From contig DDTK01000011.1 of NCBI GenBank assembly GCA_002344065.1, positions 434,001-498,000 on the forward strand: a DNA stretch of 64,000 nt, given 5' to 3'. Source of the DNA: Flammeovirgaceae bacterium UBA2366. Its GTDB lineage: Bacteria; Bacteroidota; Bacteroidia; Cytophagales; Cyclobacteriaceae. Under the pieces are notes generated by a model that saw nothing but the letters and a program-made list of their open reading frames with translations, searched no databases and was not told the origin of the DNA. A program made the position numbers and the translations under genes. Every line of letters starts with the position of its first letter. Position 1 is the stretch's first letter. Positions 8,111-17,070 of the stretch are shown here, piece by piece.

Positions 8111-10516
8111 TTAAACACCAGGTAATCGAATAATAAACTCAGAACCCTCACCTTCCCGAGTCTCTACGCTCAGTTCCCCCCCATGCGCCTTCACAATATC
8201 ATAACTCAAACTCAATCCTAATCCAGTTCCCTGCCCGGTAGGTTTGGTGGTGAAGAAGGGTTGAAATATTTTTTCTTTGATGGAATCAGGAATACCGTTG
8301 CCGTTGTCTTTTACAGAAATCAAAACCTTATCACCAGTCTTCTTAGTAATGACTGAAACTGTGGGCTCAAAATTATCACCTTCCTGTTTCTTTCGTTCTG
8401 TTACAGCATAGAAGGCATTGGTGATAAGGTTCAAAACCACCCGACCGATATCCTGCGGCACAACATTAATCTTGCCGATGCTCTCATCAAAATCAGTCTT
8501 CATGGTGGCATTGAATGATTTATCCTTTGCCCGCAAGCCGTGATAGGCTAATCGTAAATATTCATCGGCCAGCGCATTGATATCGGTAGGTTCTTTCACT
8601 CCACTGCTGCTACGGCTATGCTGCAGCATACCTTTTACAATGGAATCAGCTCGCCTGCCGTGGTGAAGAATTTTTTGCTGATTCTCTATGGCATCATTCG
8701 CTATTGATTTGGCTTCCGTAACATTTCCTTTATCAAGTTCATCTTTCATCTCAGCCAATAACTCTTCATTCACTTCCGAAAAATTATTCACAAAGTTCAA
8801 TGGATTTTGAATTTCATGGGCAATGCCTGCCGTAAGTTCACCCAGACTGGCCATCTTCTCAGATTGGATGAGTTGGGCTTGTGAGGCTTTAAGATCTGAC
8901 AGGGAAATTTCCAGTGCTTCCGTTCTTTCTTTCACGATGCCTTCCAGACCCGTGTACAGTTTACCCATTTTATAAGCAATAAAGAAAGTCATGCTCAGTG
9001 GTAGAACAGATAACATAGAAACAGTATAAAATATAGAATCAAAGATCTCCTCCAATTGCAGTTTCGTTATCACACTGACTGGGATCAATTGTTGCGTAGT
9101 TATAACCTCGATAAAAAGCCCAAAAGCAAGGAGCAACAACATTCCTATAAATCCAAAAGCAACAAAGCCAACTCCTTTTTTTGACTCATTATAAGCTCGA
9201 TAGAGTAAAACAAAACTTAAAATCAATATAGGAACAACAATAATGGTAAGTCGATTCTCTTGAAGAGTAAATGGTTTTAACAGCAAGTATAAAGGCACAG
9301 CCAATACCGGCAGGTACTTAAGTTTTGTGAATTTTTGAAGATTAAAAAACGTGACTAAAGTGAATGGAACTAATAGTAAAGCGGTTAATCTGAATATTTC
9401 CGATAATCCAACTATCCTATATAAAAGCAATCGGTCATAATCAAGAAATGAAAAATAAAAGTTTAAATATGCATCGCACAAAAGTATGAATACTATCAGA
9501 GTCACTAACAGGTTTTCTTTTTGCTTTCTGAATAAATAATATAGATAGCCATGTAAAATGATGATGATGGAATAAATGCCCAGTAATAAGTAAAATACTG
9601 ATTTAGTTTTACTCATCCACTCGTTCCTCAGTTCATTGGATTTTTGCGATTGAAAGTGCATCCCGAAACCAAAATTTACATGTTCTGCCATAATTTGCTT
9701 GTATCGTTTCGCTGGATGATAGGAGAATCGTACAGCAACGAGATGGATGTCTTTGGGGGCTAACCACAAAGGAGTAAAAGCTTGATTTGGATTTGTTCGT
9801 TGTTCCAGGTCGGGGTCGGTTGAGAAAACACCATAACGCTTATAAAGCTTCCCATCAAAATAAACTTCGGCCGCACCCCAGGTGATTATTTGTAAATACC
9901 ATGGATTGAAATAGAACGTTGAATCAGCCTTAAACCAGGTACGGAACCAGCCATAGCCTTGACTCCACAAGGAATCCGGCAATGGTTCATAAATTGCGGA
10001 AGGATTCAATTTTAACCAGCCCACATGATCAACGTTTGGATCAGCCCACTCCATGTTATCTCCGGGTTTAAAGTACCATGTAGCTGTATTCAAACTTATA
10101 CTTCGTTGAATATACTCCCGGACAAGCTCAACGATTATCGGAGGATCGGATGGATCGTTATCTGCAAGTAAAATGGCGAGGCGAACATGAGTTCCAGCCG
10201 GGCCTGAAATCAAGTCTACCACTTCTTGTGCCGATTTTCCTCGTATATCAATAATCTCACCATATTCTGTTTTACCAATGCCAATAATACGATCGCCAAC
10301 CTTCAGCTGACCACTTCTTTCAGCAGGAGTGTTTGGAAAAATCTGGACGATTCGGGTGCCTACACTATCCGTATTAATACTAATACCTACACCCCATTGA
10401 TTTCCGGAGACCACGAATAAACTATCCGTTGATGCATGTAATACAGTTGTAGTAAGAAACAGTAAAACACCTGACAACATCATTGATTTAAAAGAACTTG
10501 AGAATTTATTTTTCAT
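8111..10516 (-). CDS. PDZ + jelly-roll + 7TM sensor histidine kinase
   Basis: 801 residues from the ATG at 10516, which begins a clear signal peptide (MKNKFSSSF, then MMLSGVLLFLTTTVLHA). An in-frame GTG further up (10621) would add 35 residues that are a decayed kinase tail, so I reject it. Next come a PDZ-like domain (about 30-130; NTPAERSGQLKVGDRIIGIG), a jelly-roll sensor (about 140-290), seven or so membrane segments (about 310-530), HisKA with His567 and an HATPase (VKDNGNGIPD, GTGLGLSLSY). The PDZ domain in front of a 7TM-type sensor is unusual and suggests binding of exposed peptide C-termini or of an envelope partner. The gene is followed after 66 bases by its frameshifted relative. 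Confidence 0.92.
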   Translation of the reverse strand: MKNKFSSSFKSMMLSGVLLFLTTTVLHASTDSLFVVSGNQWGVGISINTDSVGTRIVQIFPNTPAERSGQLKVGDRIIGIGKTEYGEIIDIRGKSAQEVVDLISGPAGTHVRLAILLADNDPSDPPIIVELVREYIQRSISLNTATWYFKPGDNMEWADPNVDHVGWLKLNPSAIYEPLPDSLWSQGYGWFRTWFKADSTFYFNPWYLQIITWGAAEVYFDGKLYKRYGVFSTDPDLEQRTNPNQAFTPLWLAPKDIHLVAVRFSYHPAKRYKQIMAEHVNFGFGMHFQSQKSNELRNEWMSKTKSVFYLLLGIYSIIIILHGYLYYLFRKQKENLLVTLIVFILLCDAYLNFYFSFLDYDRLLLYRIVGLSEIFRLTALLLVPFTLVTFFNLQKFTKLKYLPVLAVPLYLLLKPFTLQENRLTIIVVPILILSFVLLYRAYNESKKGVGFVAFGFIGMLLLLAFGLFIEVITTQQLIPVSVITKLQLEEIFDSIFYTVSMLSVLPLSMTFFIAYKMGKLYTGLEGIVKERTEALEISLSDLKASQAQLIQSEKMASLGELTAGIAHEIQNPLNFVNNFSEVNEELLAEMKDELDKGNVTEAKSIANDAIENQQKILHHGRRADSIVKGMLQHSRSSSGVKEPTDINALADEYLRLAYHGLRAKDKSFNATMKTDFDESIGKINVVPQDIGRVVLNLITNAFYAVTERKKQEGDNFEPTVSVITKKTGDKVLISVKDNGNGIPDSIKEKIFQPFFTTKPTGQGTGLGLSLSYDIVKAHGGELSVETREGEGSEFIIRLPGV

Positions 10517-10621
10517 GGCAGAGGTAATTGAATGTTTGAGTTGGGTTCCTTCACCTTCTTTGATATCCACTTTGAGTTCTCTACCATGCACTTTAACAAT
10601 ATCATAAATCTTCCGAATCAC
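10517..10621 (-). pseudogene. Remnant of a histidine kinase C-terminus
   Basis: Read leftwards, this stretch encodes IYDIVKVHGRELKVDI followed by KEGEGTQ, which lines up with the last beta-strands of the HATPase domain in the neighbouring kinases (SYDIVKAHGGELKVETKEG). The G2 box that should come before it is missing and the end has decayed. It lies in the spacer between two kinase genes and runs in frame into the next one. The best explanation is a scar left by deletion or unequal recombination of another kinase copy. It is not expected to be a functional part of the downstream protein, whose signal peptide starts right after it. Confidence 0.8.
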
Positions 10622-10630
10622 GGATTTGCA

Positions 10631-10653
10631 CGCCTGCTTGTCCGGTAGGCAGG
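10631..10653. repeat. Imperfect palindrome, REP-like
   Basis: The + strand reads GCCTGCTTGTCCGGTAGGCAGG, with arms that fold as GCCTGC/GCAGG around CCGG. It resembles the longer hairpin at 24254-24289; both contain CCTGCCT and GACA(A/G)GCAGG. Short palindromes of this kind are common between genes in Bacteroidota. It sits between the decayed kinase tail and the end of the GAF-repeat kinase gene. Confidence 0.5.
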
Positions 10654-10674
10654 GATTAATGAATTGCCCAAACT

Positions 10675-13600
10675 TTATTGTAATGCCATTGGTATTTGAA
10701 TAGTAAATGTTGAGCCTTCGCCATCGCTAGTCTCCACCTTCAACTCCCCACCATGCGCCTTCACAATATCATAACTCAAACTCAATCCTAATCCAGTTCC
10801 CTGCCCGGTAGGTTTGGTAGTGAAGAAGGGTTGAAATATTTTTTCTTTGATGGAATCAGGAATACCGTTGCCGTTGTCCTTCACACTGATTTCAATTTTT
10901 TTTCCCAAATTCTTTGTTGAAACCGTAACAGTTGGCTCATAGCTTGAACCCGACTTAATGCTTCCCACTTTCTGCTTTTCGCTTACAGCATAAAAAGCAT
11001 TCGTAATCAAATTCAGAATTACCCTTCCAATATCCTGCGGCACCACGTTAATTTTTCCAATCGTCTCATCAAAATCAGTCTTCATGGTGGCATTGAATGA
11101 TTTATCCTTTGCCCGCAAGCCATGATAGGCCAATCGTAAATATTCATCAGCCAAAGCATTAATGTCCGTTAGTTCTTTTTGTCCGCTACTGCTACGACTG
11201 TGTTGCAGCATTCCCTTTACGATATCCGCAGCACGCTTGCCATGGTGATTGATCTTTTCAAGATTCTGCACTACATCATTGGCGATGACTTTTACTTCAT
11301 CCAAATTTCCTTTTTCCAATTCATCCACCATTTCTTTCACCAACTCTGTACTTACCTCACTAAAATTGTTGACGAAGTTCAGCGGGTTTTGAATTTCATG
11401 CGCAATACCTGCGGTCAGCTCTCCCAGCGAAGCCATCTTCTCCGATTGAATCAATTGCGTCTGGGTTTGCTTGAGGTCAGATAAGGTATTTTCAATTTGA
11501 GCTTTTGCCAATTCGAGTTTGGTAAAATCTTCATAGCGCGCATAGGCTACCGAAAAAGCATCCGCCAATGACTGTACCAGTTGCAATACATCCGATGGAA
11601 GCGACTCAAGACTTCCTACATACAGCATACCTTGACGGAAAGGCAAAAAGTGAAGATGAAACCCTTCTTTAGGAAGGGTATTTAAATATTGTTCGTGCGT
11701 AGTGATCGAGCCATGCTTCAACAAGACCTCAGCCTGCTTTTGAAAATCCGATTCAACCCAATGGGTGACAAATATTTTTTGTTGCCGCCAATGTTCGATG
11801 GCACCGGCAAGACTTCCAGAATCATCCATGGGGGTATGAAATGCAGCAATGGCCCGGCCATCAGGGGTAGATAAATATGAATGCACCTTATTTCCATGTT
11901 CATCCATTATAAACACTCCGCTGCGGATGAAGGGCACACCCAACGTAGTCAGCTCACTCCATATTAATGGCGTGATTCTTTCCAGGTCAGTCGTGCTACG
12001 CATAGAAGCAATATCGGCTCGCACCCGATCAAGGGCAGATTGCTTTATGGCTTCCTGTTCGCGGGCTTCTGCATCTTTCAAATCTTTGTAGCGCTTGTAA
12101 GCAAGACTGAGCACCGTAGTGAACCTGCGGTAAATTTTTAACTCATCCTCCAATAATTCCTTTTCAGTCCACGCATACACACCGCCTTCAGCAAAGAAAA
12201 AGAAATAACCATACTGAACGGCATCATTGGGATATTCCGGAAAAGCAACCTGCGGCCGTATTATTTGATAGTACTCCTTGATCTCATTACCCCTCAAAAC
12301 AGGATGATATTCTTCTTGTGCTAACCAATTGACATAGACACCTTCCAATACCGGGTGACCTATCATTTTTAGTTTTCCAATCACCTCGATCGACTGCCCC
12401 TGTTCGGTTGTATTCATCGTGGATAGTTCGGCCATACGGGTTTCCTTATCCAACAATCCCACACCACACCTTCGGGGTGTAATGCTGAATAGTTCCAACT
12501 CATGGTAAAATGCGTAAATGGTAGCAGAAAGATCTTCCGAACTATGCATGGCCATTGCCTTTGAACGGACTCGCTCAAGTGCAGCTTCAATCTGTGCTTC
12601 GCGTGCCTGGGCTTCTGCTTTTTGAATATCCAGAAAACGTGTGTACGATTGTTCGAAAACAGTAGCAAACCGTTTGAGTATTTCATTCTCATTATCCGAA
12701 TAGGGTTTACCGGCATAATTGCTCACGATTAACATGATGCTCGGCTTTATGGCGATAGAACGGGCATAACCACTTCGTAAGATATAGGCCTTTGTTTCTT
12801 CCGTAAGGTATGGGAGACTGGCGTGGGCAAAAACATGCTCGTGCCAACGCCTGCTTTCTTCCGGTGTAAGCGTATCAGAATAAAAGTCAACGCCACGGGC
12901 AAGCACATCCTTCAACCTGTCGTACATCGGATTGCTGATGTAGGGTACTTTGATAAAGGTGGGATTGGTATCACCCATAGCCACAAACCAGAACTTATAG
13001 TCGTGCTCCCGGTTGTTCACCGCAAAGCTTACGGTATTGAACTTCAGTCCCAGGTACTGCAACTGTTCCGATACAACCGTAATAACATTGAGCAACTCAT
13101 CGCTTTTATGCATGGCCATGCTTCTTGATCGGATTCTTTCCAAAGCCGCCTCAATCTGCGCTTCCCGTGCCTGTGCTTCTGCTTGCTTTAAGTCCGCAAA
13201 TCTCCGGTAGGCGAGTCCAAATACCTGAGCAAAACGCCTCAACAGAATCCGGGACTGATTGTCAGGCTCAGAAAAGGTTATCATAACCAACGTGCCGCCA
13301 TGAAAGAAAGCGCATGAAAACCAGGCGGTGTGTTGGCCGGTAGAACTAAAATCTACAGCTTTATCTACAATAGAAAACAAGTCTGGCTTCACTTGTTTCA
13401 ACACGTTAAGCCATTGCACCATGCCATGCCCATCCAGTCGCAAGAGATACTCCTCCTGATTTGCCGTATATGCCCGGAGCATTTCTTCAATTAGTGCTAT
13501 TCCCACTTTTGGCACATAAAAACTATAATTCACAATCTCGCTCTTGCTGTTTGGTGGTCGAGTAGCACCCCAGGCCAATACATGCTCATCTGATTCTTCA

Positions 13601-16600
13601 TAGAGATTTATGGCACAGGTCTCCAACTGTTCATTTCCTCCTAATAATCCTATTTGAGTTCTCAACTCATGGGCTACTTCTTCCAATTCCCTGGATGTGT
13701 GCATGGCCATTGCACGCGCTCGTACTCGCTCCAAAGCCGCTTCAATCTGTGCTTCGCGTGCCTGTGCTTCGGCTTTTTGCAAATCCAAATAACGCTGATA
13801 GGTTTGCGCGAAAACCGAACTGAACCGTTGAGTGATTTGAATTAATTCGGGTTGAAATTCACGTGGGCTGAATGCATAAAAAAATCCATGATTAAATATA
13901 AAACCGTAATGGTACTCTCTGTCGGGTAATGTTTCTATTGCAATATGAAGCCTATAATCAGGGGCAGTATTGATCATTTGGTAGTAATTGATCAAATCTT
14001 CGCCTTCCAACACATACTGATGGAGGGGAGCCTGCTCTTTCCAGGCCTTGCGGGCGCTTTTCAGCAACGGGTGCAAAGTCATATCCAGGTTACCTATATG
14101 CATGCTGACTTCCTCACCATCTTTTCTGACCGTCCAAAGCTGGTTGTTTTCATTGTCGTGGTTCAGGATACCGATACCAAAGCGGGTACCTTCATCCACA
14201 CCCAACGCAGTAAGTTCACTGAACATTTTAACCACACACTTCCCCACATCTTCGCTGTTGTGCATAGCCATGGTCTGCGCCCGCACCCTTTCAAGTGCAG
14301 CTTCGATTTGTGCTTCTCTTGCCTGGGCTTCGGCTTTTACCACATCATCAAACCGGGTATAGGCCATATCAACAACACGTGTAAATCTTTTCAACACATT
14401 AATTTTCTCTTCAGAAAGAGCCTCGCTTCCTACAATTTCAAGAAAGCCATGTGTTATCACAGAATGAGTAAAGAACAGACTGTCAATTGACATCATCCCA
14501 TCTTTGTATTCCTGAGATGCATCTTTAAATTGTGTTTGTGTCAATAGATGCCTAAGAAAGCTTTTAAGAGCTTTGCCAGAAAGTTTACCTGCCCTGAATT
14601 TGACACCTTTATTCAAATCGGCAAAGAGGTCGGTTAGAAATGGGTGATCAAAATAGGGTACCTTTACACAATTTGGTTCAGAATCATTTATACCCGACCC
14701 CCAATGAATAAGATCTCTGGGCTTAGTGTCGAAAAGTAAGAGATTGCATTCGTATAGTCCAAAACCAAGCTTTTTAAACTCTTTGAGTATAATTACAATA
14801 AGTTCTTTCAGCTCACCACTTTTTTTTAAGGCCATAGCCTTGGCCCGCACCCTTTCCAAGGCCGCTTCTATTTGCGCTTCGCGAGCCTGGGCTTCGGCTT
14901 TTTGCAGATCGAGGAAGCGGGTGTAGGTTTGGTTAAACACCAGGGTAAACCTTTCTACAATGGCGGCATGCTCATCAGCCAGTGGCGAAAGACTGCTTGC
15001 TATGAGGCAACCGAAACTATCCGAAGAAATAGTCAAGTGGATGGCTTCCACGTTAGCCATATCAGCCTTAATAAACTCCGGAAGTTGTGCCAGTCCGGTT
15101 TGGCTGAAGCCAAAAGTATCCCAGTTCTTTTTTTCTTTACCGGCCAAAAGGTATTTCCATTTTTTACGCCTTGTCCGCCAACCTTCAAGGTAGGCCTTAT
15201 GTGAAGGATGATCATTATCCTGCACCAAAAATCCATTGTCGGATAGCAGCCCTTCTTTTCCGGTAAGGTACCAGGTAATGCCTAACGTATGCGGATTGAC
15301 GATGAGGATAAGGCAGCGGTCGAGTTGGGCATCCAAATTCACCAACTCGGTAAACATATCAAAAACTACGGTGCTTAAATCGGCAGAATTATGCATGGCC
15401 ATAGAACGGCTTCGCACTCTTTCCAATGCCGCTTCAATCTGCGCCTCTCTTGCCTGTACTTCTGCTTTTTGCAGATCGAGGAAACGCGTATAAGACTGCT
15501 CGAAAACCTTTCCAAAACGCCTGAGCACTGCATTCTCTGTATCGGTATATGGAGTGCCTGAATAATTCTGAATCCCCAGAAAGACTGTATCCAAAAAGAC
15601 GACAGACCGTGCAAAACCCGGGCGGTCCAAAATGTACTTCTGCCTGTCCTGCGGAACGGTTTTGATATGGCTAAAAAAGTGGTTAAAAAATTTATTCTTC
15701 TCTTCACGGGTTGCTATATGCGAAAAGAATGTGAGCCCCATTTCCTTCGCTTGTTTGGCAGAATCCATTACCGGATTACTAAAATACGGTATGTGCTGTA
15801 GTGTGGGGTAAGGTTGCCCTGGTACAGCTGTCCAAACATTGAGGTCGTCACTCTCTTTGTAATTCAGACCGAATTGTGCCGAATCGATATTGAAATTCAA
15901 TTGCCACAATTGTTCAAAGATCAACTGGAGAACTTCCCGCAGTTCATCGCTTTTGTACATGGCCAAACTTCTGCTCCGCACTCTCTCTAAGGCAGCTTCA
16001 ATCTGTGCTTCGCGTGCCTGGGCTTGTACCAACGTTATGTCCGTGTATCTTCGATAGGCAAAGTCGAACACATTTCTGAATCGCTTCAGCAATTCCTTTT
16101 TGTCTTTTTCAATCGCACTGAAGGAAGAAATGCCAATAGATGCATGGCCCACGGAATAGATATAGTAATGAATTGCCTTAGTTTGCTTTAACCGGTTGTC
16201 CTTGATTTGTCCGGTCTTCTTTCGAAACGACTTAAAGTTGCTTAATTCTTTACCTTCAACTTTCTGCTCTACAAAAGCATTTTCAGATTTCCGGATCCGA
16301 TTGATAAACCTTTCAACGATTACATCTCCTTTATATGGCACCGTGGTGATGTTACCCCCTGTGCTATCGGAATACTCGTGGTCGGTAAAGCACGCTCGTT
16401 CATCATGAAATACATGGATAACAGCATTACGAAGTGTATTAAAACCCAACGCAGCAAGTTCTATATACAGTGTGCGGCAGATATCAAGCAGGTCTTCTGA
16501 TTTACGCATACCCAAGGCCTGGGCTCTTACCTTTTCCAGCGAGGATTCTATTTCCAGCTCACGATTCTTTTCTTCCAGTTCAATCGTTCTGCGCTTCACT

Positions 16601-17067
16601 GCTTCGCGCAACTGCTGGTTTTCTTTTTTGATCTGTTTAGTGGCTATGGTTTCGTCTTCACTGGCCCGCATATCGGGCAATGAGCCATGCTGGTGAACAT
16701 ATTTCCATCCCGTTTTTTCTTTCTGCATCAAAGCGGTAATCCTGATCTTCGAGTAGAATTTCCACTTCCCTTCTATCAGCACATAGATATTTGAGTTCTC
16801 TACTACCATTACACCATCTCCAACAGCATCTAGTTTAATCTTCCGGTTTCGCATTTGTGCGACACCCACTACCTGGTGGATTGTTTTTTTACAAAAGGCC
16901 AACCACGCTTGCTTATTGTTGAAATTCTCACCCTCAGTAGTTCCGATAATTTTGAACTTGCTGCTTAGACAAGTCGAATGTGTTGTTAAATCGCCCTTCA
17001 TGTAGGCATCCCAACCGGTGTTATAAACCTTTAAAACTTCCTGCTCGATTTTTTTGGTGAGTTTCAT
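10675..17067 (-). CDS. Giant soluble histidine kinase with nine tandem GAF-like modules
   Basis: 2130 residues with no signal peptide or membrane segment, so probably cytoplasmic. It starts with an NTF2/SnoaL-like domain (about 1-150) and a coiled coil (150-180). Then come nine tandem modules of about 180-197 residues, starting near 175, 355, 542, 729, 919, 1107, 1304, 1489 and 1679. Each begins with a signalling helix of the type REAQIEAALERVRSRSMAM, carries a GAF-like alpha/beta domain, and ends RFxxVFxQxYTRFLDLQKAE. HisKA (His1890) and an HATPase with all boxes close the protein. The helices are nearly identical between modules while the domains have diverged, so each module may sense something different. 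Three bases separate it from the TPR kinase gene upstream. GAF-like is assigned by pattern; no ligand can be named. Confidence 0.9.
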   Translation of the reverse strand: MKLTKKIEQEVLKVYNTGWDAYMKGDLTTHSTCLSSKFKIIGTTEGENFNNKQAWLAFCKKTIHQVVGVAQMRNRKIKLDAVGDGVMVVENSNIYVLIEGKWKFYSKIRITALMQKEKTGWKYVHQHGSLPDMRASEDETIATKQIKKENQQLREAVKRRTIELEEKNRELEIESSLEKVRAQALGMRKSEDLLDICRTLYIELAALGFNTLRNAVIHVFHDERACFTDHEYSDSTGGNITTVPYKGDVIVERFINRIRKSENAFVEQKVEGKELSNFKSFRKKTGQIKDNRLKQTKAIHYYIYSVGHASIGISSFSAIEKDKKELLKRFRNVFDFAYRRYTDITLVQAQAREAQIEAALERVRSRSLAMYKSDELREVLQLIFEQLWQLNFNIDSAQFGLNYKESDDLNVWTAVPGQPYPTLQHIPYFSNPVMDSAKQAKEMGLTFFSHIATREEKNKFFNHFFSHIKTVPQDRQKYILDRPGFARSVVFLDTVFLGIQNYSGTPYTDTENAVLRRFGKVFEQSYTRFLDLQKAEVQAREAQIEAALERVRSRSMAMHNSADLSTVVFDMFTELVNLDAQLDRCLILIVNPHTLGITWYLTGKEGLLSDNGFLVQDNDHPSHKAYLEGWRTRRKKWKYLLAGKEKKNWDTFGFSQTGLAQLPEFIKADMANVEAIHLTISSDSFGCLIASSLSPLADEHAAIVERFTLVFNQTYTRFLDLQKAEAQAREAQIEAALERVRAKAMALKKSGELKELIVIILKEFKKLGFGLYECNLLLFDTKPRDLIHWGSGINDSEPNCVKVPYFDHPFLTDLFADLNKGVKFRAGKLSGKALKSFLRHLLTQTQFKDASQEYKDGMMSIDSLFFTHSVITHGFLEIVGSEALSEEKINVLKRFTRVVDMAYTRFDDVVKAEAQAREAQIEAALERVRAQTMAMHNSEDVGKCVVKMFSELTALGVDEGTRFGIGILNHDNENNQLWTVRKDGEEVSMHIGNLDMTLHPLLKSARKAWKEQAPLHQYVLEGEDLINYYQMINTAPDYRLHIAIETLPDREYHYGFIFNHGFFYAFSPREFQPELIQITQRFSSVFAQTYQRYLDLQKAEAQAREAQIEAALERVRARAMAMHTSRELEEVAHELRTQIGLLGGNEQLETCAINLYEESDEHVLAWGATRPPNSKSEIVNYSFYVPKVGIALIEEMLRAYTANQEEYLLRLDGHGMVQWLNVLKQVKPDLFSIVDKAVDFSSTGQHTAWFSCAFFHGGTLVMITFSEPDNQSRILLRRFAQVFGLAYRRFADLKQAEAQAREAQIEAALERIRSRSMAMHKSDELLNVITVVSEQLQYLGLKFNTVSFAVNNREHDYKFWFVAMGDTNPTFIKVPYISNPMYDRLKDVLARGVDFYSDTLTPEESRRWHEHVFAHASLPYLTEETKAYILRSGYARSIAIKPSIMLIVSNYAGKPYSDNENEILKRFATVFEQSYTRFLDIQKAEAQAREAQIEAALERVRSKAMAMHSSEDLSATIYAFYHELELFSITPRRCGVGLLDKETRMAELSTMNTTEQGQSIEVIGKLKMIGHPVLEGVYVNWLAQEEYHPVLRGNEIKEYYQIIRPQVAFPEYPNDAVQYGYFFFFAEGGVYAWTEKELLEDELKIYRRFTTVLSLAYKRYKDLKDAEAREQEAIKQSALDRVRADIASMRSTTDLERITPLIWSELTTLGVPFIRSGVFIMDEHGNKVHSYLSTPDGRAIAAFHTPMDDSGSLAGAIEHWRQQKIFVTHWVESDFQKQAEVLLKHGSITTHEQYLNTLPKEGFHLHFLPFRQGMLYVGSLESLPSDVLQLVQSLADAFSVAYARYEDFTKLELAKAQIENTLSDLKQTQTQLIQSEKMASLGELTAGIAHEIQNPLNFVNNFSEVSTELVKEMVDELEKGNLDEVKVIANDVVQNLEKINHHGKRAADIVKGMLQHSRSSSGQKELTDINALADEYLRLAYHGLRAKDKSFNATMKTDFDETIGKINVVPQDIGRVILNLITNAFYAVSEKQKVGSIKSGSSYEPTVTVSTKNLGKKIEISVKDNGNGIPDSIKEKIFQPFFTTKPTGQGTGLGLSLSYDIVKAHGGELKVETSDGEGSTFTIQIPMALQ

Positions 17068-17070
17068 AGG

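Noticed and set aside
10517..10621. Taking the GTG at 10621 as the start of the PDZ kinase
   Set aside because: It would place a decayed HATPase tail before a complete signal peptide; the ATG at 10516 is the better start.
13945..14490. A 181-residue frame on the + strand inside the nine-module kinase gene
   Set aside because: It is antisense to a strongly supported coding region, has no family-like motifs and follows from the codon pattern of the repeated modules.
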